In this document: positions 22,401-35,228 of the stretch, in pieces
Layout: every line of letters starts with the position of its first letter
How positions within the stretch are numbered: the stretch's first letter is position 1
DNA from: Laburnicola sp. R22_1
Lineage: Eukaryota; Ascomycota; Dothideomycetes; Pleosporales; Didymosphaeriaceae
Assembly: GCA_014281115.1 (NCBI GenBank)
Contig: JACONQ010000010.1
Coordinates: forward strand, 310,001 to 374,000
Reading direction: 5' to 3'
Length of the DNA stretch: 64,000 bases
Translations under genes and position numbers: made by a program
The notes under the pieces: generated by a model
Told to the model about the DNA's origin: nothing
Database searches by the model: none
What the model saw: the letters and a program-made list of their open reading frames with translations, nothing else

Positions 22401-23418
22401 TAGGTAGCAAAGAAATGGCAGGAGAAACATCGCGCTGGTTGGCAGAGCATCCACATCTTTATACATATGGCAAGATCCTGGCGTTGAGGGCGCAATAGCC
22501 GGCGGAGGGTAGGTGAGCGAGCCAGGTACCATAATACCTCGCTGCCAGACCGAGGGGCAAACCGATCAACCAAATCCCAGAACAGGGCACGACATGCTCG
22601 GCAGTATCGCGGCACTAACATTGAGAAGCAGAAGCTTCCTTCGTGCGTCCCTACAAGGGGCCGACCCACCACGCCGGAGACGGCAGACTGTCCCATCTGC
22701 CTAGGACCCGCCGCTCAAAATAACACAAGTCAAGTACGACTTGCGCCCTGGATATCTTGACGAAGGTTTAGACAGCGAGGCATCGCAAGACCTCCCGGGT
22801 CAGAGGACAACCGCAGAGGGGTTCGGCCAAAGCATTTGCGCACGCGCGACATCGGGTTGGACGACAACAGGGAAAGGCCGAAAACAACACAGACGGCTCA
22901 GATACGAAGGCGGTAACGAATCGAGAGCTTCGAGAACATAGACACACAGAAAGCAGGAAGTTCTCTCTCCTGCAATGTGTCATCGAGGCCGCCTCAATTC
23001 GGCAAGGGCGCCAAAGCATCTCCGCTCGCGCGAAAGCACACGAGCAACCACAGTGAGATGTGGAACAGCAGGCCAAACATCTCGTAGTTGAGCGCGGAAG
23101 ATCTGAGTGCTGCAATAACATGGATAACAGAAGCAGGAGACCTCCTTCTTCTCCGCGATGCGCAGCCAGTTACGCTGCTTCGATACGGCCCCACGACCGC
23201 AGCTCCCCTGCGATGAAATGGACACAAGGGAGGCGCCGAAACATGATCAAGCATGGAGCAGATACCGTCGAGGTATAGGCTTGAACATACGTGTAACCGA
23301 ATAACTCGAAGCAACCTTGCCTGCGCCTTCGGCCAACCTCGATACGCGCGACATATAAAAGACCACAAAAAGATAACCGATACATCGCGTTGATGATATG
23401 GCAAGGCATGAGGCTACA

Positions 23419-23505
23419 AGAAGAACTGGACATGAGCTGCTCAGAAGAGCTGGACATGAGCCGCTAAGACGAACTGGACATGAGCCTCTATGAAGCGCTG
23501 GACAC
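23419..23505. repeat. 24-bp tandem repeat
   Basis: GGACATGAGC recurs at 23428, 23452 and 23476, exactly 24 nt apart, with a partial fourth unit. On the minus strand one frame reads as an 8-residue repeat of the form CPxLxxxS. No gene could be confirmed around it. Confidence 0.88.
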
Positions 23506-25900
23506 TTGGATTTAGGCGAAAGAGATTGGCGACTCGGAAATACTTTCGTGGCGATTCTGGGTAACAGCGAAGACAGGATCATACAGACTGCTGCGGCGGT
23601 GGCTCTATTCGGTGCCCGGGACAAGCCGATCAGTATAGAGCAAGTCGCTTAACCGAAGACACATTCGACGAGGATATCATAAACGGCAGGCTTTTCTCTG
23701 GGAGTGCGGACGAGACGATAACCAAGTCGAACAAGCCCTCATATCTGAAGACGATAGCCCCGGCATACGTACAGGAGTTGCTGCATGTTGGCAGAAGCTC
23801 GGCCATATCCAGTGCCAGGCACTCAATTTGCGCTGCATGGTCCTGTACGTTGAGGATCTGAAGTGGTCTGTCGGATCTATGATGTATGAACCGCAGCTCT
23901 CTTCGACGTAGGCGCAGCTGCGAGGACCAGCATGTACGGATACTACGAGTAGACTTAGGTGCTGAGTCCGACTATTTTGTTTACTGAGATGTCCCGGCAA
24001 TCCTGAGTGTAACATGTGTGGGAGGGAAATAATGATGTTACACTGTGTGGTGTTTGAAGATCGTAGGGGACGAACAATGATGCCGCATAGCCGTAAAGAG
24101 CACCCGCTGCCATGCCTTTCGGTCGACGATCCTCGCCCATGGCAACAACCTAGGTGTATTGGGAAAGGTACATCGAGGCTTCCAACCCAGATGAGGTTGG
24201 ATAAGGCGCATCGAGGCTTCCAACCCTCCGTTAGCCCACAGCCTCTGGTGGTGGGCCGGGTTTGATGTTTGGAACCTGATTCGAATCCAGAGGCGTTCCT
24301 GTCCGAAGTCATATCAACTGGATCCGATTTGGCAAGATTCATGCGACGATATCTAAAACATCGACGCAGAACCAAGAAAAATGGCTTGCTTCACCAGAAC
24401 GCACACGGCTTCTCTTCTCTGCGCACACCCGCAAGACCCCAAACGGGGGAATCTACCGGCGAGCTAGGAATGCCGCTTAAATGACGCCGCAAGCTATGCA
24501 ACTGTTCCTTAGGGAATGAATTCCCAAGACTGTCATAATGGATATCGGTGTTTCTCCAGAGTCGACTTTTGGCGGTTGAACTGCTATGTCGAAATATGCA
24601 CTGGAATCTCCCACTTCTATCTCTTGCCAGCATCTCCGAAATGCCGCATGCATAGTTCGTTAAGCCTGCGCTAATGCGCCAAAGCTTGTGGCTTACTGGG
24701 GGTCGAACCGCCAGATGCCCAGTTTCGTCCGCCAGGGCTCGCTGATCGGCGCTGGCACCCTTGAACTTATCCATCGAAAGAACGCATGTCTGCACTCTTA
24801 TATTGAAGGGTAGACGGATCGCCGGTTCAAAGGTACTCCAATATGCGAACAACGTTACCAATGCCACCTCGTTATAGCTCAAGTCGCTAAACGCATGTCT
24901 TATCGTCGAACGAAGCAGTAGAGGCGCTGTTGTACCCGACCGAACATACTTCGGGCGCCGAATGCCTATTCACCAAGCATAAGTATAACACAGAGATGTT
25001 AAGAGGCTTTGACACGACTGCCTGAGTCGCGGTTTCCGGCGTGCGCGAGTATAATGGTCCTCGAAGCGGTGTGCGCGTCGCAATTGTTGCCAACCCCTTG
25101 TTTGTGTTATGCATGGCCGACGTTTGCGAGTGTTACCGCCATATTAGATGTCGATGCCGTTTCGAGAAAAACTGTTCCTTCGAGAGTTGGTCCAATTGTT
25201 CTCGTAGTGGCTTCAATGTGGGTTGAGATATCCGTACCGTCGCCATCGAATCCATGTATCAGCCGGGGAAAGCAGTAATCAACCTGCGTGCCATGCCCTT
25301 TCCGAGCAAGCACGATGTGTCCCCTTACGTGCCCTCCGACTCGGGGCTTCTGAGTTCCATGCTGAGGTGCGGTTGTCTGCTGCTGCGTCCAGCCCCACCG
25401 AGTATGAAGACGCCGTCTCTCCTAACTCTCCGCGCTCATTTCAGACTTGCTGCCGATTGTCGTTTATACGCCTGCCGGAGAAGAAGCACGCGGCGCTCGC
25501 GCATTCCTCCAAGTATCCCTGTCAGTTCTTGTAGCGCTATGCTCGCCATAACCGCAACGAAGGTATCTGGGTCGCGCGCGTGTCTGCAGCGGTGCGGACA
25601 GGGGAGGACGGCTCCCGTAATCCACCAATCGAGGTTCTTGTTATGGTTTTCGTGCAGCTCTGTGCATTGTGTGTATGTGCAGCGGCGGTCGCTCGCTTGA
25701 TGAAATTCGCGTGTGGGAAGGGGCTCGGTCGGATAGGTCTGCGGACCTGTAGGCCATACGAAAGGTTGATCGCCTCGAGGCTTCCTAAGCACTGAGGTTC
25801 GTCAATGATGCCTCATAAATACATTGGATGCAATGCCCAAAAAAGAGAATGCGGAGGGTGAGTTGGGGGATGTCGCCACGGCGTCGGGAGACGCCATAGT

Positions 25901-26400
25901 CAACCCCCACATTGCCGTACCTTGCCCACCACGACCAACATCCCTACGAAAATTATGTGCAGAGGGAGATATCAGTTACCTGATCCGGCGGCAAATTTTT
26001 TACCCCAATATCATGCCTTGGTATTGAGGAAAAGGGTTGTGCGGTTCGCGACCTCACGCGGGGCCGCCTCAACCCCCACAACCCCAAATCTCGCCCACCA
26101 CACCGAATATCCCTACAAAAATTAGATTCCGAGAGAGCTACTGCTCACCTAATCTACCGCCAAATTTTCTTCTCCCAATATGATGCCTTGGTGTTGAGAA
26201 AATTGGTGGGGCGGCCAGCAACTTCGCGCGGGGTGAGAGCCGCCGGCCCGCCTGCAACCCCCACAACGCAAGATCTCGCCCACCACATAAGATATCCTAG
26301 TAAAAATTTGATGCCAGCAAAGCTACTGTCTAGGAAATCGCCCTCCGAAAATTTCTATCCCATTGTCATGCTTCGGCGTGGAGAAATCGGGCGGCGCGGG
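25901..26400. repeat. Three diverged tandem copies of a 170-185 bp unit
   Basis: Units start at CAACCCCCAC at 25901, 26070 and 26255. Each contains in the same order a CGCCCACCAC-like block, an ATCC-TA-(A)AAAAT block, a CAAATTTT or AAATTT block, CCAAT-TGATGCCTTGG-like sequence and a GCGGGG-rich end. Spacing is 169 and 185 bp, and the third unit is partial. Nature unknown. Confidence 0.85.
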
Positions 26401-26856
26401 CGGCGCGGACGGCGGTTTCGGGCTCTGGGTGAGAGCGGCGCGGGGGACGGAAGGCGCGAGGGACACCAGGGGCAGGAGCGATCACCCCGCACATGGAAGC
26501 TAAAGTTGAACATGGAAGCGTGTAGAGCGAGCTTCGAAGACGATCATAGAGGAGACTACGGTGGGGATTGGGGTGCATTACGAATTGCGTGGTTGCGTGA
26601 ACCCCCTCGGCGAGCGCACAAACGTCGAGTAGGACCCGCTCTGCCAGTAAGCTCGAGGTCGCGACTCGAAATAGCAAAAGCAATTGCACATGCATGTGCA
26701 ATACGAAGGGCTAGCCAGGCACATCTATATGAGCCTGCCAGAATCAAAGTTTGCGGCTCGCCGGCAGAGCCAGGTTTGCACAGGCGACCCGCGTAATGCA
26801 CGAATGAAGGCTTGCGTAGTAGCTCCGCCTGCTGGACTTGGCTTAGCTATTCCGGC

Positions 26857-26920
26857 ACATCACGCATGTTAAGTCAACGACATCTTGTACATCACGCATG
26901 CTAAGTCGACGACATCTCGT
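26857..26920. repeat. 32-bp tandem duplication
   Basis: Two units, 26857-26888 and 26889-26920, differ only by transitions. Short and non-coding. Confidence 0.9.
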
Positions 26921-28221
26921 ACGCTCGCATGCTCATGAAGAGCCGCAGTCACATGGCTTCCTCTCCAGAACCCGGTAGACACTTGCCACGTAGCCCCTGA
27001 TGTACGCTGGCCCCTATAATGCCATCTATGCAGTATATACTCTACCATCCCCTGTCATCTCTACCGGTGCGCGGCATCATCTCAAGCCTTCAGAAACGGA
27101 CTACTAGTTCGTGCGGACTCCTAAACAACATCCAGAAGGAAGCCTGAATATACCTGACAGATATTTCTCTTTGTTATTAGCATCTGCTTTCCTACGCATT
27201 CTTACTCCGAATAGTTTCGTCTATGGTCCACGTCCAGTCAGCCAAGCTACGATCAAAACGATTCTATTATCTCGTTATTTCAAGTCATGTACTTACTTCT
27301 TGCTTCTATTTGCACCTTTAGTTCTTTCTTGGTGATATTTTCTTAAACAACATGTGAGCACTTATGTAGCAATCGAAGAGCTGGAGAACGGATTAGGGGA
27401 AAGAAGCGTAAGATATGCCAACACGTGCTGAGCGATATTCGACTATCATCTTGAGGTTTCCATTTCGACCTATAACTGACAGTCTCTATAGCTATGGAAC
27501 TCTCTTTCTATGGCACTATTTACGGTATCTTTAGTACAACTAAACAGTCCAAACGTCGCTCTCGTTCTAGGACTAGCTAGAATGTTCCTATCGTGCAAGA
27601 CGTCAACGCCCCGTTGTCTTCTACACAATACACCCTCATGCTGCGAGTAGACTCGGACGTCTGGAAAGCTTAACGCGATTGCTAGTCTACAACACCTCCG
27701 ATAGCTCTGCTCAGAAAGAGGCAGACAGATGTTACGACCATATTCACGGCATGGTATGTTTCTTCTCAATCACCCATAAACACATCACTATAGCCTGATA
27801 CAATTGCAATCCCGGACATGCATCCTCGCCGAACCGGCCACGGTAGACACGGTCCGCTATTGGCATTGCGACTGCACCTTTACTACATGCTAGCTACCTT
27901 GAGTACGCTGCGGGTCCTTGCCTTCACCAATCCTCCTTCCTTATCCAGCACCCAGCTGCAGTATGTTTTTCAGTCGCCCTGGTGACCCGTCGCCCGTATG
28001 CACGGCCATTGAGCGTCTTTCACTTCCAGTGATGCCGTCATCGCAACAACCGAAACGGCGCTAGTACGGTTGGCTCCCACACTGCACAATCTCTCATAAA
28101 AACACCTGCACTCTCCGTCCACTGCCCACCTCAACCTCACCTTCTCGTCTTCCTTGCAGCGGTTCGCGTACCTGCGCGCCCGCACACAAGCTTCCGCCCT
28201 CTACCACACATCGCAATCGAA

Positions 28222-30417
<2,196 letters not shown>

Positions 30418-31229
30418 GAGCCTGCCTTAGGGCAGTTTCTTCCGGCACACCCATCCTCGTACTCTACTCCATGCGTGATCAGCTACCCCAGTTGATCCAG
30501 CATCCCCCTTGCTGAGCGACGTGTTCACGGCCTGTCGGCTGCGATTTAGGCTCTCGGTGTTAGAGCGAAAACGATTGAGACTACATGCGATTATCCGTCT
30601 ACGACGGTGGCTTGGCCGCACAGCTTACGCTGCGGGCACTGCCACCACATTTGCGCTGACGACATCTCGAAAAGGTAGTCTTGGGATATGAAATCAATTT
30701 CAGTACATCTGCTGAAGTCTTGTCCGTGCCCGTTTATCCTCTGACATCGTGCTGTACTCTTGCTCTCCTCTGCTTGGCTGGTATACGGTGCCAAGGTCAC
30801 GTAGAGAGTATAGATAGGATACCTTTAGCCGCCTTTATTTTGGAGACTGAGACTGCGTTTGCTTGAAAATATGTTTCAGTGCGCTTTTAGTACGTTTGTG
30901 TCCTCAGATGCGTAAAAGATCAGCTCGGGTCAAACAGCCGTAGGCCATTTTTGTACCTCTACAACCTGATCTATAGAATTTGTTTGTGTCTTTTATGAGG
31001 AGCAAGCAATCACTGGTATGAAAAGGTTAAGAAGGCAAGAGGTGAGCGTAGAATGATGTATTCACGACACGCTGTAATAATATCAAATAGTGGTAAGTTC
31101 AATGGTCAACAGCTCCAATCACACACGAACGAGGTATCTTTTTCCCAACAATATAGTACAGTACACACTACCTCCACATCCATGCAACCACCCTTAGCCA
31201 TACACAACCAGCCCCCTCCAACAACGCAG
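30418..31229. other. Spacer between convergent helicase and MGR3-like genes
   Basis: About 0.8 kb of 3' flanking sequence for two convergent genes. I see no gene or repeat in it. The part after 30860 is moderately AT-rich. Confidence 0.6.
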
Positions 31230-32977
31230 CTAAAACACAAAAGTCCTCGCATACTTCCTATCCATCTCTTCATACTCCTCCCTCAACACCCTCGCCCTCA
31301 ACTTATTCAACCGCATCACCACGCCCTCCTCCTCGCCCTCCAACGCTTCCACCTCCCCATCCAACGCCCCCCTCCCACCCCATAAACCCCACCACACTCT
31401 ATTCCACAACCCCTTCGCCGCAGCATCCCTCTTCTCACGCGCCTCAGCAGCCAAATACGTCATTATTTTGCCCCAGGCCTCGAGGCCGACTTCTTCACAG
31501 GCTTCGCATTTCTTCCGGAGAGACGGCGACGAGAGCATGGGGTGCAGAGATTGGGCTTGTTTGGCGGTGGAGACGGAGTCGCGGACCCAGGTGAGGCCTT
31601 GGGCGCGTTGGGGGGGCGTACGCGCCGTGGCGAAGAGGATTTCGCCAATGTAGGTTTTTAGCGCGGCTTCGTCGCAGCGGTCTTCGGGGCGGCGGAGGAG
31701 CGGGGCGTCGCCTGTGGGGGGAGGGGTGGGTATTCGGGTTCGTTGAGGAGGCTTAGGAGGGTGCCTAGGAGGCTTGAGTCTGGGTCTGTGGGGGTGGGGG
31801 TGGGGGGTGCGGGGTCGGCGTTTAGGCGGGCGCGGAGGAGGGAGACGAGGATGGGGAGGGCGGCCGTGGTGTTGCCTTGGGAGGCGTGGAAGGTTGCGAG
31901 GTTTGTGGCTGCGTAGACGAGGTTGGGGGTTATGGTTTCGGGTGGGGCGGTGGAGGAGAGGACGGCGGTTTTGGGGTCGATGGTGGTGGTGGTGGGGTCG
32001 GGCGTGGGGAGGCCTGAGATGGCGATGTCGAGGGCCCATTTGTACATTTCTTCTGCCGAGTCGGGGAGCTGCTTGAAGGCGAGCCAGTCGGCGTAGCCGA
32101 GGGCGGCGGTGAGGCGTTGGTAGGTTGTGAAGCCTTTGGAGGTTATGATCTTGAGGTAGAAGGTCTCTGGGGGTTCGGCGGGGGCGACGCAGTCGGCTTC
32201 GTCAGGAATAACGGGCATGCCTGGGAGGGTGGCTTTGGGGCGCGGGTTGGATGGCGAGGGAATGAATTCGGGGGCCCAAACATATCTCCTCGACTTGGTC
32301 GTTACCCAGCCTTCCAATCTCTCTGCTGCGGTGGCCATGCCTATGAGCACTTCGTAGTAGCCCTGCCGCCATTCCTCGCTCTTCGCCGTGAGATCAAAGC
32401 CTGCCTGTCCCAGCCCGGGCACCGTCAGGCCGCCTTCCTCCTGCTCTATAAGCCCATCGCCGTCTTTATTTACATTTTCCAGCCTCTTCAATGCCCGTGA
32501 CAATTCATCGTAGACCCTCGCCCAATTCGGAAATCCCTCATCCTCATTGTTCTCCGGTACCTGCCACCACTTGCCCCTCCTGAACCTGAATCTCGTAATC
32601 AAGCTCCACTCATGTGGCGACGGAAACGCGCGCTCCTGCCTCTCACTCAGGATTCCCAAACTCGCTATGCTGAAGCACGAGGTCGCGATGAAAATGAGCA
32701 CAGTCCATTTGACCGTCTCCCGCGCCGTCTCTTTGATGAACTTCTTCTGGTTTGTGCTGATGGAGAAGAGACGGGAGAGTTGGGCTCGGGAGAGTTGTGC
32801 GCCAGAGGGGTAGAGGAAAGGGAGCTGTGGGCGTGGGAAGCTCCGGTGGGAGACGAGCAGGAGGCGGGGGGATCGGTGGGAGAATTGGCGCGGGCAGGGG
32901 GATTCTATTGCAGAGTGCGAGTTTGGAGGCCGTATCGCGCGCCCGACTAGGCGTATGCGGTTCGTCGTCGGTCGCAT
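31230..32977 (-). pseudogene. MGR3: Mitochondrial TPR protein, MGR3-like, with a one-base frameshift
   Basis: From ATG 32977 the frame runs 439 codons. The N-terminus is Arg/Ser-rich like a mitochondrial presequence, with one TM near residues 91-110 (VKWTVLIFIATSCFSIASLGIL). A helical TPR-like region follows, with YADWLAFKQLPDSAEEMYKWAL-type helices. At the G6 run 31716-31721 the family-like sequence leaves this frame and continues one frame over to a stop at 31230, adding about 155 residues that end in TFVF. One extra base in the run would join them. There is no plausible donor site, so an intron is unlikely. Yeast Mgr3 is an inner-membrane adaptor of the i-AAA protease with Mgr1. The break may be a sequencing error or a real mutation; the family call rests on remembered similarity of fungal homologues. 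Confidence 0.68.
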
Positions 32978-33172
32978 TGCAGGCTACAATTGATGGGACG
33001 GACGCTGGAGGTTAGCCGCGGCACCCTGTCGTGTTGGAGCTTTTGCGTTCACCGCCAAGAGTTTGGCGTCTCACCGCCTGGCAGAAAAAGTTGGCATTTC
33101 GAGAATTTCGTTTTTGCGCTCCGCACACAATTTCACACCCAACTGCAGCTTGACTACTCGACGGCAGCCACC
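32978..33172. promoter_or_regulatory. 195-bp divergent promoter, MGR3-like / NOP6
   Basis: The two start codons face away from each other with only 195 nt between them, so both promoters must lie here or overlap the 5' ends. No TATA box is evident. A pyrimidine/ACA-rich leader precedes the NOP6 ATG. Confidence 0.6.
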
Positions 33173-34847
33173 ATGTCCAAATCAGAGCTCAAGGACGAGA
33201 AGAAGAAGCGCAAGAGGCAGGAGGAGGACGCAGTCGATGTGCCCAAAAAGTCGAAGAAATCGAAAAAGTCCAAGGATGCTGAGGTAGAAGCGGCGCCCGT
33301 CGTGGCGGAGGAAAAGAAAGAGAAGAAGGACAAGAAATCCAAGAAGGCGAAGAATTCCGATGCGAGTGCTTCCGACGATGTGACGCGAGTCGCCGCGACC
33401 AATGGCGCCTCGGATGATACTTCGCAGCAGGACTTCATAGCCTTTGACAGCGAGCCTGTACCCGTCGCATTCACGGGAGCAGCAAATGGCACGCTTTCCA
33501 GAAAAGAGAGCAAGAAGGGGAAGAAGGACAAGAAGGAAAAGAAGTCCAAGAAGGCAAAGGACTCCGTTGCAGACGGGGCAGCTCAGATAGACGTGCCCGC
33601 CGCGGTAGAGGAAGATGCTAGCGTAGAGGCACCGGCGGAGAATACCAAGTCTAAGAAGGACAAGAAGTTGAAGAAGAGCAAAAAAGAGTTGGAAGGCGTC
33701 CAGAGCGAGGCAGATGAGCCTGCGCAAGCCGCAGAGGAGGACACCACGGTGGGCGCAATGGACATTGATGCCCCCACACCGAAGAAAGAGAAGAAGTCCA
33801 AAAAGGATAAGAAGGAGAAAAAGTCCAGAAAGTCAAAAGGCGACGCCGAAGTAGCTGACGGACAAGTCGATGGTACCGCTGACTCGATGGCCGTGGATGG
33901 CGCCGCTGAAGAGGAACCAGCTGTGACAGCTACTGCCGACGAAGAGTCCAAGTCGAAAAAGGACAAGAAATCGAAGAAGGATAAAAAGGCGAAGAAAGCC
34001 TCAGAAGCGGAACTAGCAGACTCGTCCGCAGCACCCACCAACGGCGCCGAAGCATCCGAGGAGCAGACGAACGGCGACGCATCTGCGGAGCAAGAAGCCG
34101 ACCCCTCCGGCAAGCATGACCGCTTCATCGTCTTCGTCGGTATGTCGCACCGCCTCGCACAACATATCTCGCCAGCTAACATACGTCCTCAGGCAACCTC
34201 CCCTACAGCGCCACAAAAGAGCAGATTGAAGAGCACTTCGCCAAGCTCAAGCCCTTCGTCGTCCGCCTACGAACATACAAAGACACGGGCAAATCCATGG
34301 GTGCGGCATTCGTCGAGTTCGAACGCTACGACCACATGCAGACGGCCCTGTTGAAGTACCACCACTCTGTGTTTGCAGACCCCAAGAAGCCAGAGGGAAG
34401 GAAAATCAATGTCGAGCTCAGGTAAGCCTTTTTCCACACGTTACATTCTCCCTGCTCCTCTGCCCCCATCTCCACAACCACCCTCTCCCTCGCTACATGT
34501 ACGACGTACTGATGCCCATCCCCAGCGCCGGTGGAGGCGGCAACACGGTCGCCCGCCTCGAAAAGATCAAGACCAAAAACGAGAAGCTCGCCACTGAGCG
34601 CCAGCGCAAGCGCGAAAAGCGCGACGAGATCGAGGCCAAGCAAAAGGAGCGCAAAGAGAAGAAGGAGCGCCGCGAAGGAGGCAAGGGCAAAGACGCAGAG
34701 GACACCAAGACTGAGGAGGATGGTGGTGGCGCCAGTGAGGGCATTCATCCTGCGCGCTTGGCTATGATGCAGCAGCCGCAGCGGCCGCAGAAGGCCTTCA
34801 AGCCGAATTTGGGGAATAAACCCAACTTTGCGAAGAAGTATTATTGA
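33173..34847 (+). CDS. NOP6: Nucleolar RRM protein, NOP6-like
   Basis: Three exons, 33173-34139, 34193-34421 and 34526-34847; 505 aa. ATG 33173 is the start that opens the KKK-rich region; the longer frame upstream has no better start. Residues 1 to about 310 alternate Lys-rich blocks (KKSKKSKKSKD, KKEKKSKKDKKEKK) with acidic Ala/Glu/Asp spacers, typical of nucleolar proteins. One RRM spans about 317-400, with RNP2-like FIVFVGNLPY formed exactly at the first splice junction and RNP1-like GAAFVEF. The C-terminal about 100 residues are a charged coiled coil ending in KPNFAKKYY. Yeast Nop6 assists early 40S subunit assembly on pre-rRNA. This protein is longer than yeast Nop6 because of the Lys-rich N-terminus. 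Confidence 0.87.
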
Positions 34848-35228
34848 GTGTGGGGGGAATGCGCTGGATGAGTGCGTCGGGTGTTTGGATAGCCCCCTTG
34901 GTTGAGTGGTTGGTTGGTTGATGTAGGGCAGTTCCAACAGACTGCTGTTCAGATATACAGGGACGATTTATGCTCGGCATCGCAGTTCTAATGCCTTGCC
35001 GCTACACTAGTGTAGTTGATAACTACAAGCCCCGTGACTCCTACCTAGCCCTCCTGGAGTCTGGACTCCTAGACTCACCGGCTCTGTATTCAGACTCCAT
35101 CCAACAAATCCAAAGTTCGAGAGACGTCGAAAAAAACATCTTCACACTAATCATACGAACAAATTATACATTCACATAACTGCGTTGTAGTGGCAAGGAA
35201 GCCTTCTAGATCCTGATTCCTCACCCTC
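34848..35228. other. Short spacer between convergent NOP6 and RRN9-like genes
   Basis: About 380 nt without a gene. It contains a perfect 14-nt palindrome, CTACACTAGTGTAG (35002-35015), and small GGAGTC/GACTCC inverted motifs at 35037-35080 that could form hairpins near the shared 3' ends. Confidence 0.55.

Larger units (their letters stand above)
19675..28221. other. 8.5-kb gene desert with degenerate tandem repeats
   Basis: Between TOK1 and the helicase gene I find no supported gene. Frames such as 20683-21267 (-), 23677-24375 (-), 24391-24882 (-) and 26188-26796 (+) have no recognisable motif, run through repeats or lack coding character. Base composition is near normal, unlike the RIP blocks. 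The distinctive content is several short tandem duplications, listed separately. It may be decayed repeat-rich sequence or hold unannotated non-coding transcripts. The last about 170 nt before 28222 are the pyrimidine-rich promoter of the helicase gene. Confidence 0.5.

Noticed and set aside
22212..22532. Frames with long Val or Thr runs and alternating Ser-Trp or Arg-Pro
   Set aside because: They are translations of the 15-bp minisatellite at 22326-22400 in several frames on both strands.
23677..24375. 232-codon frame on the minus strand
   Set aside because: Composition and lack of any motif fit chance; it runs through a short duplicated CATCGAGGCTTCCAACCC motif.
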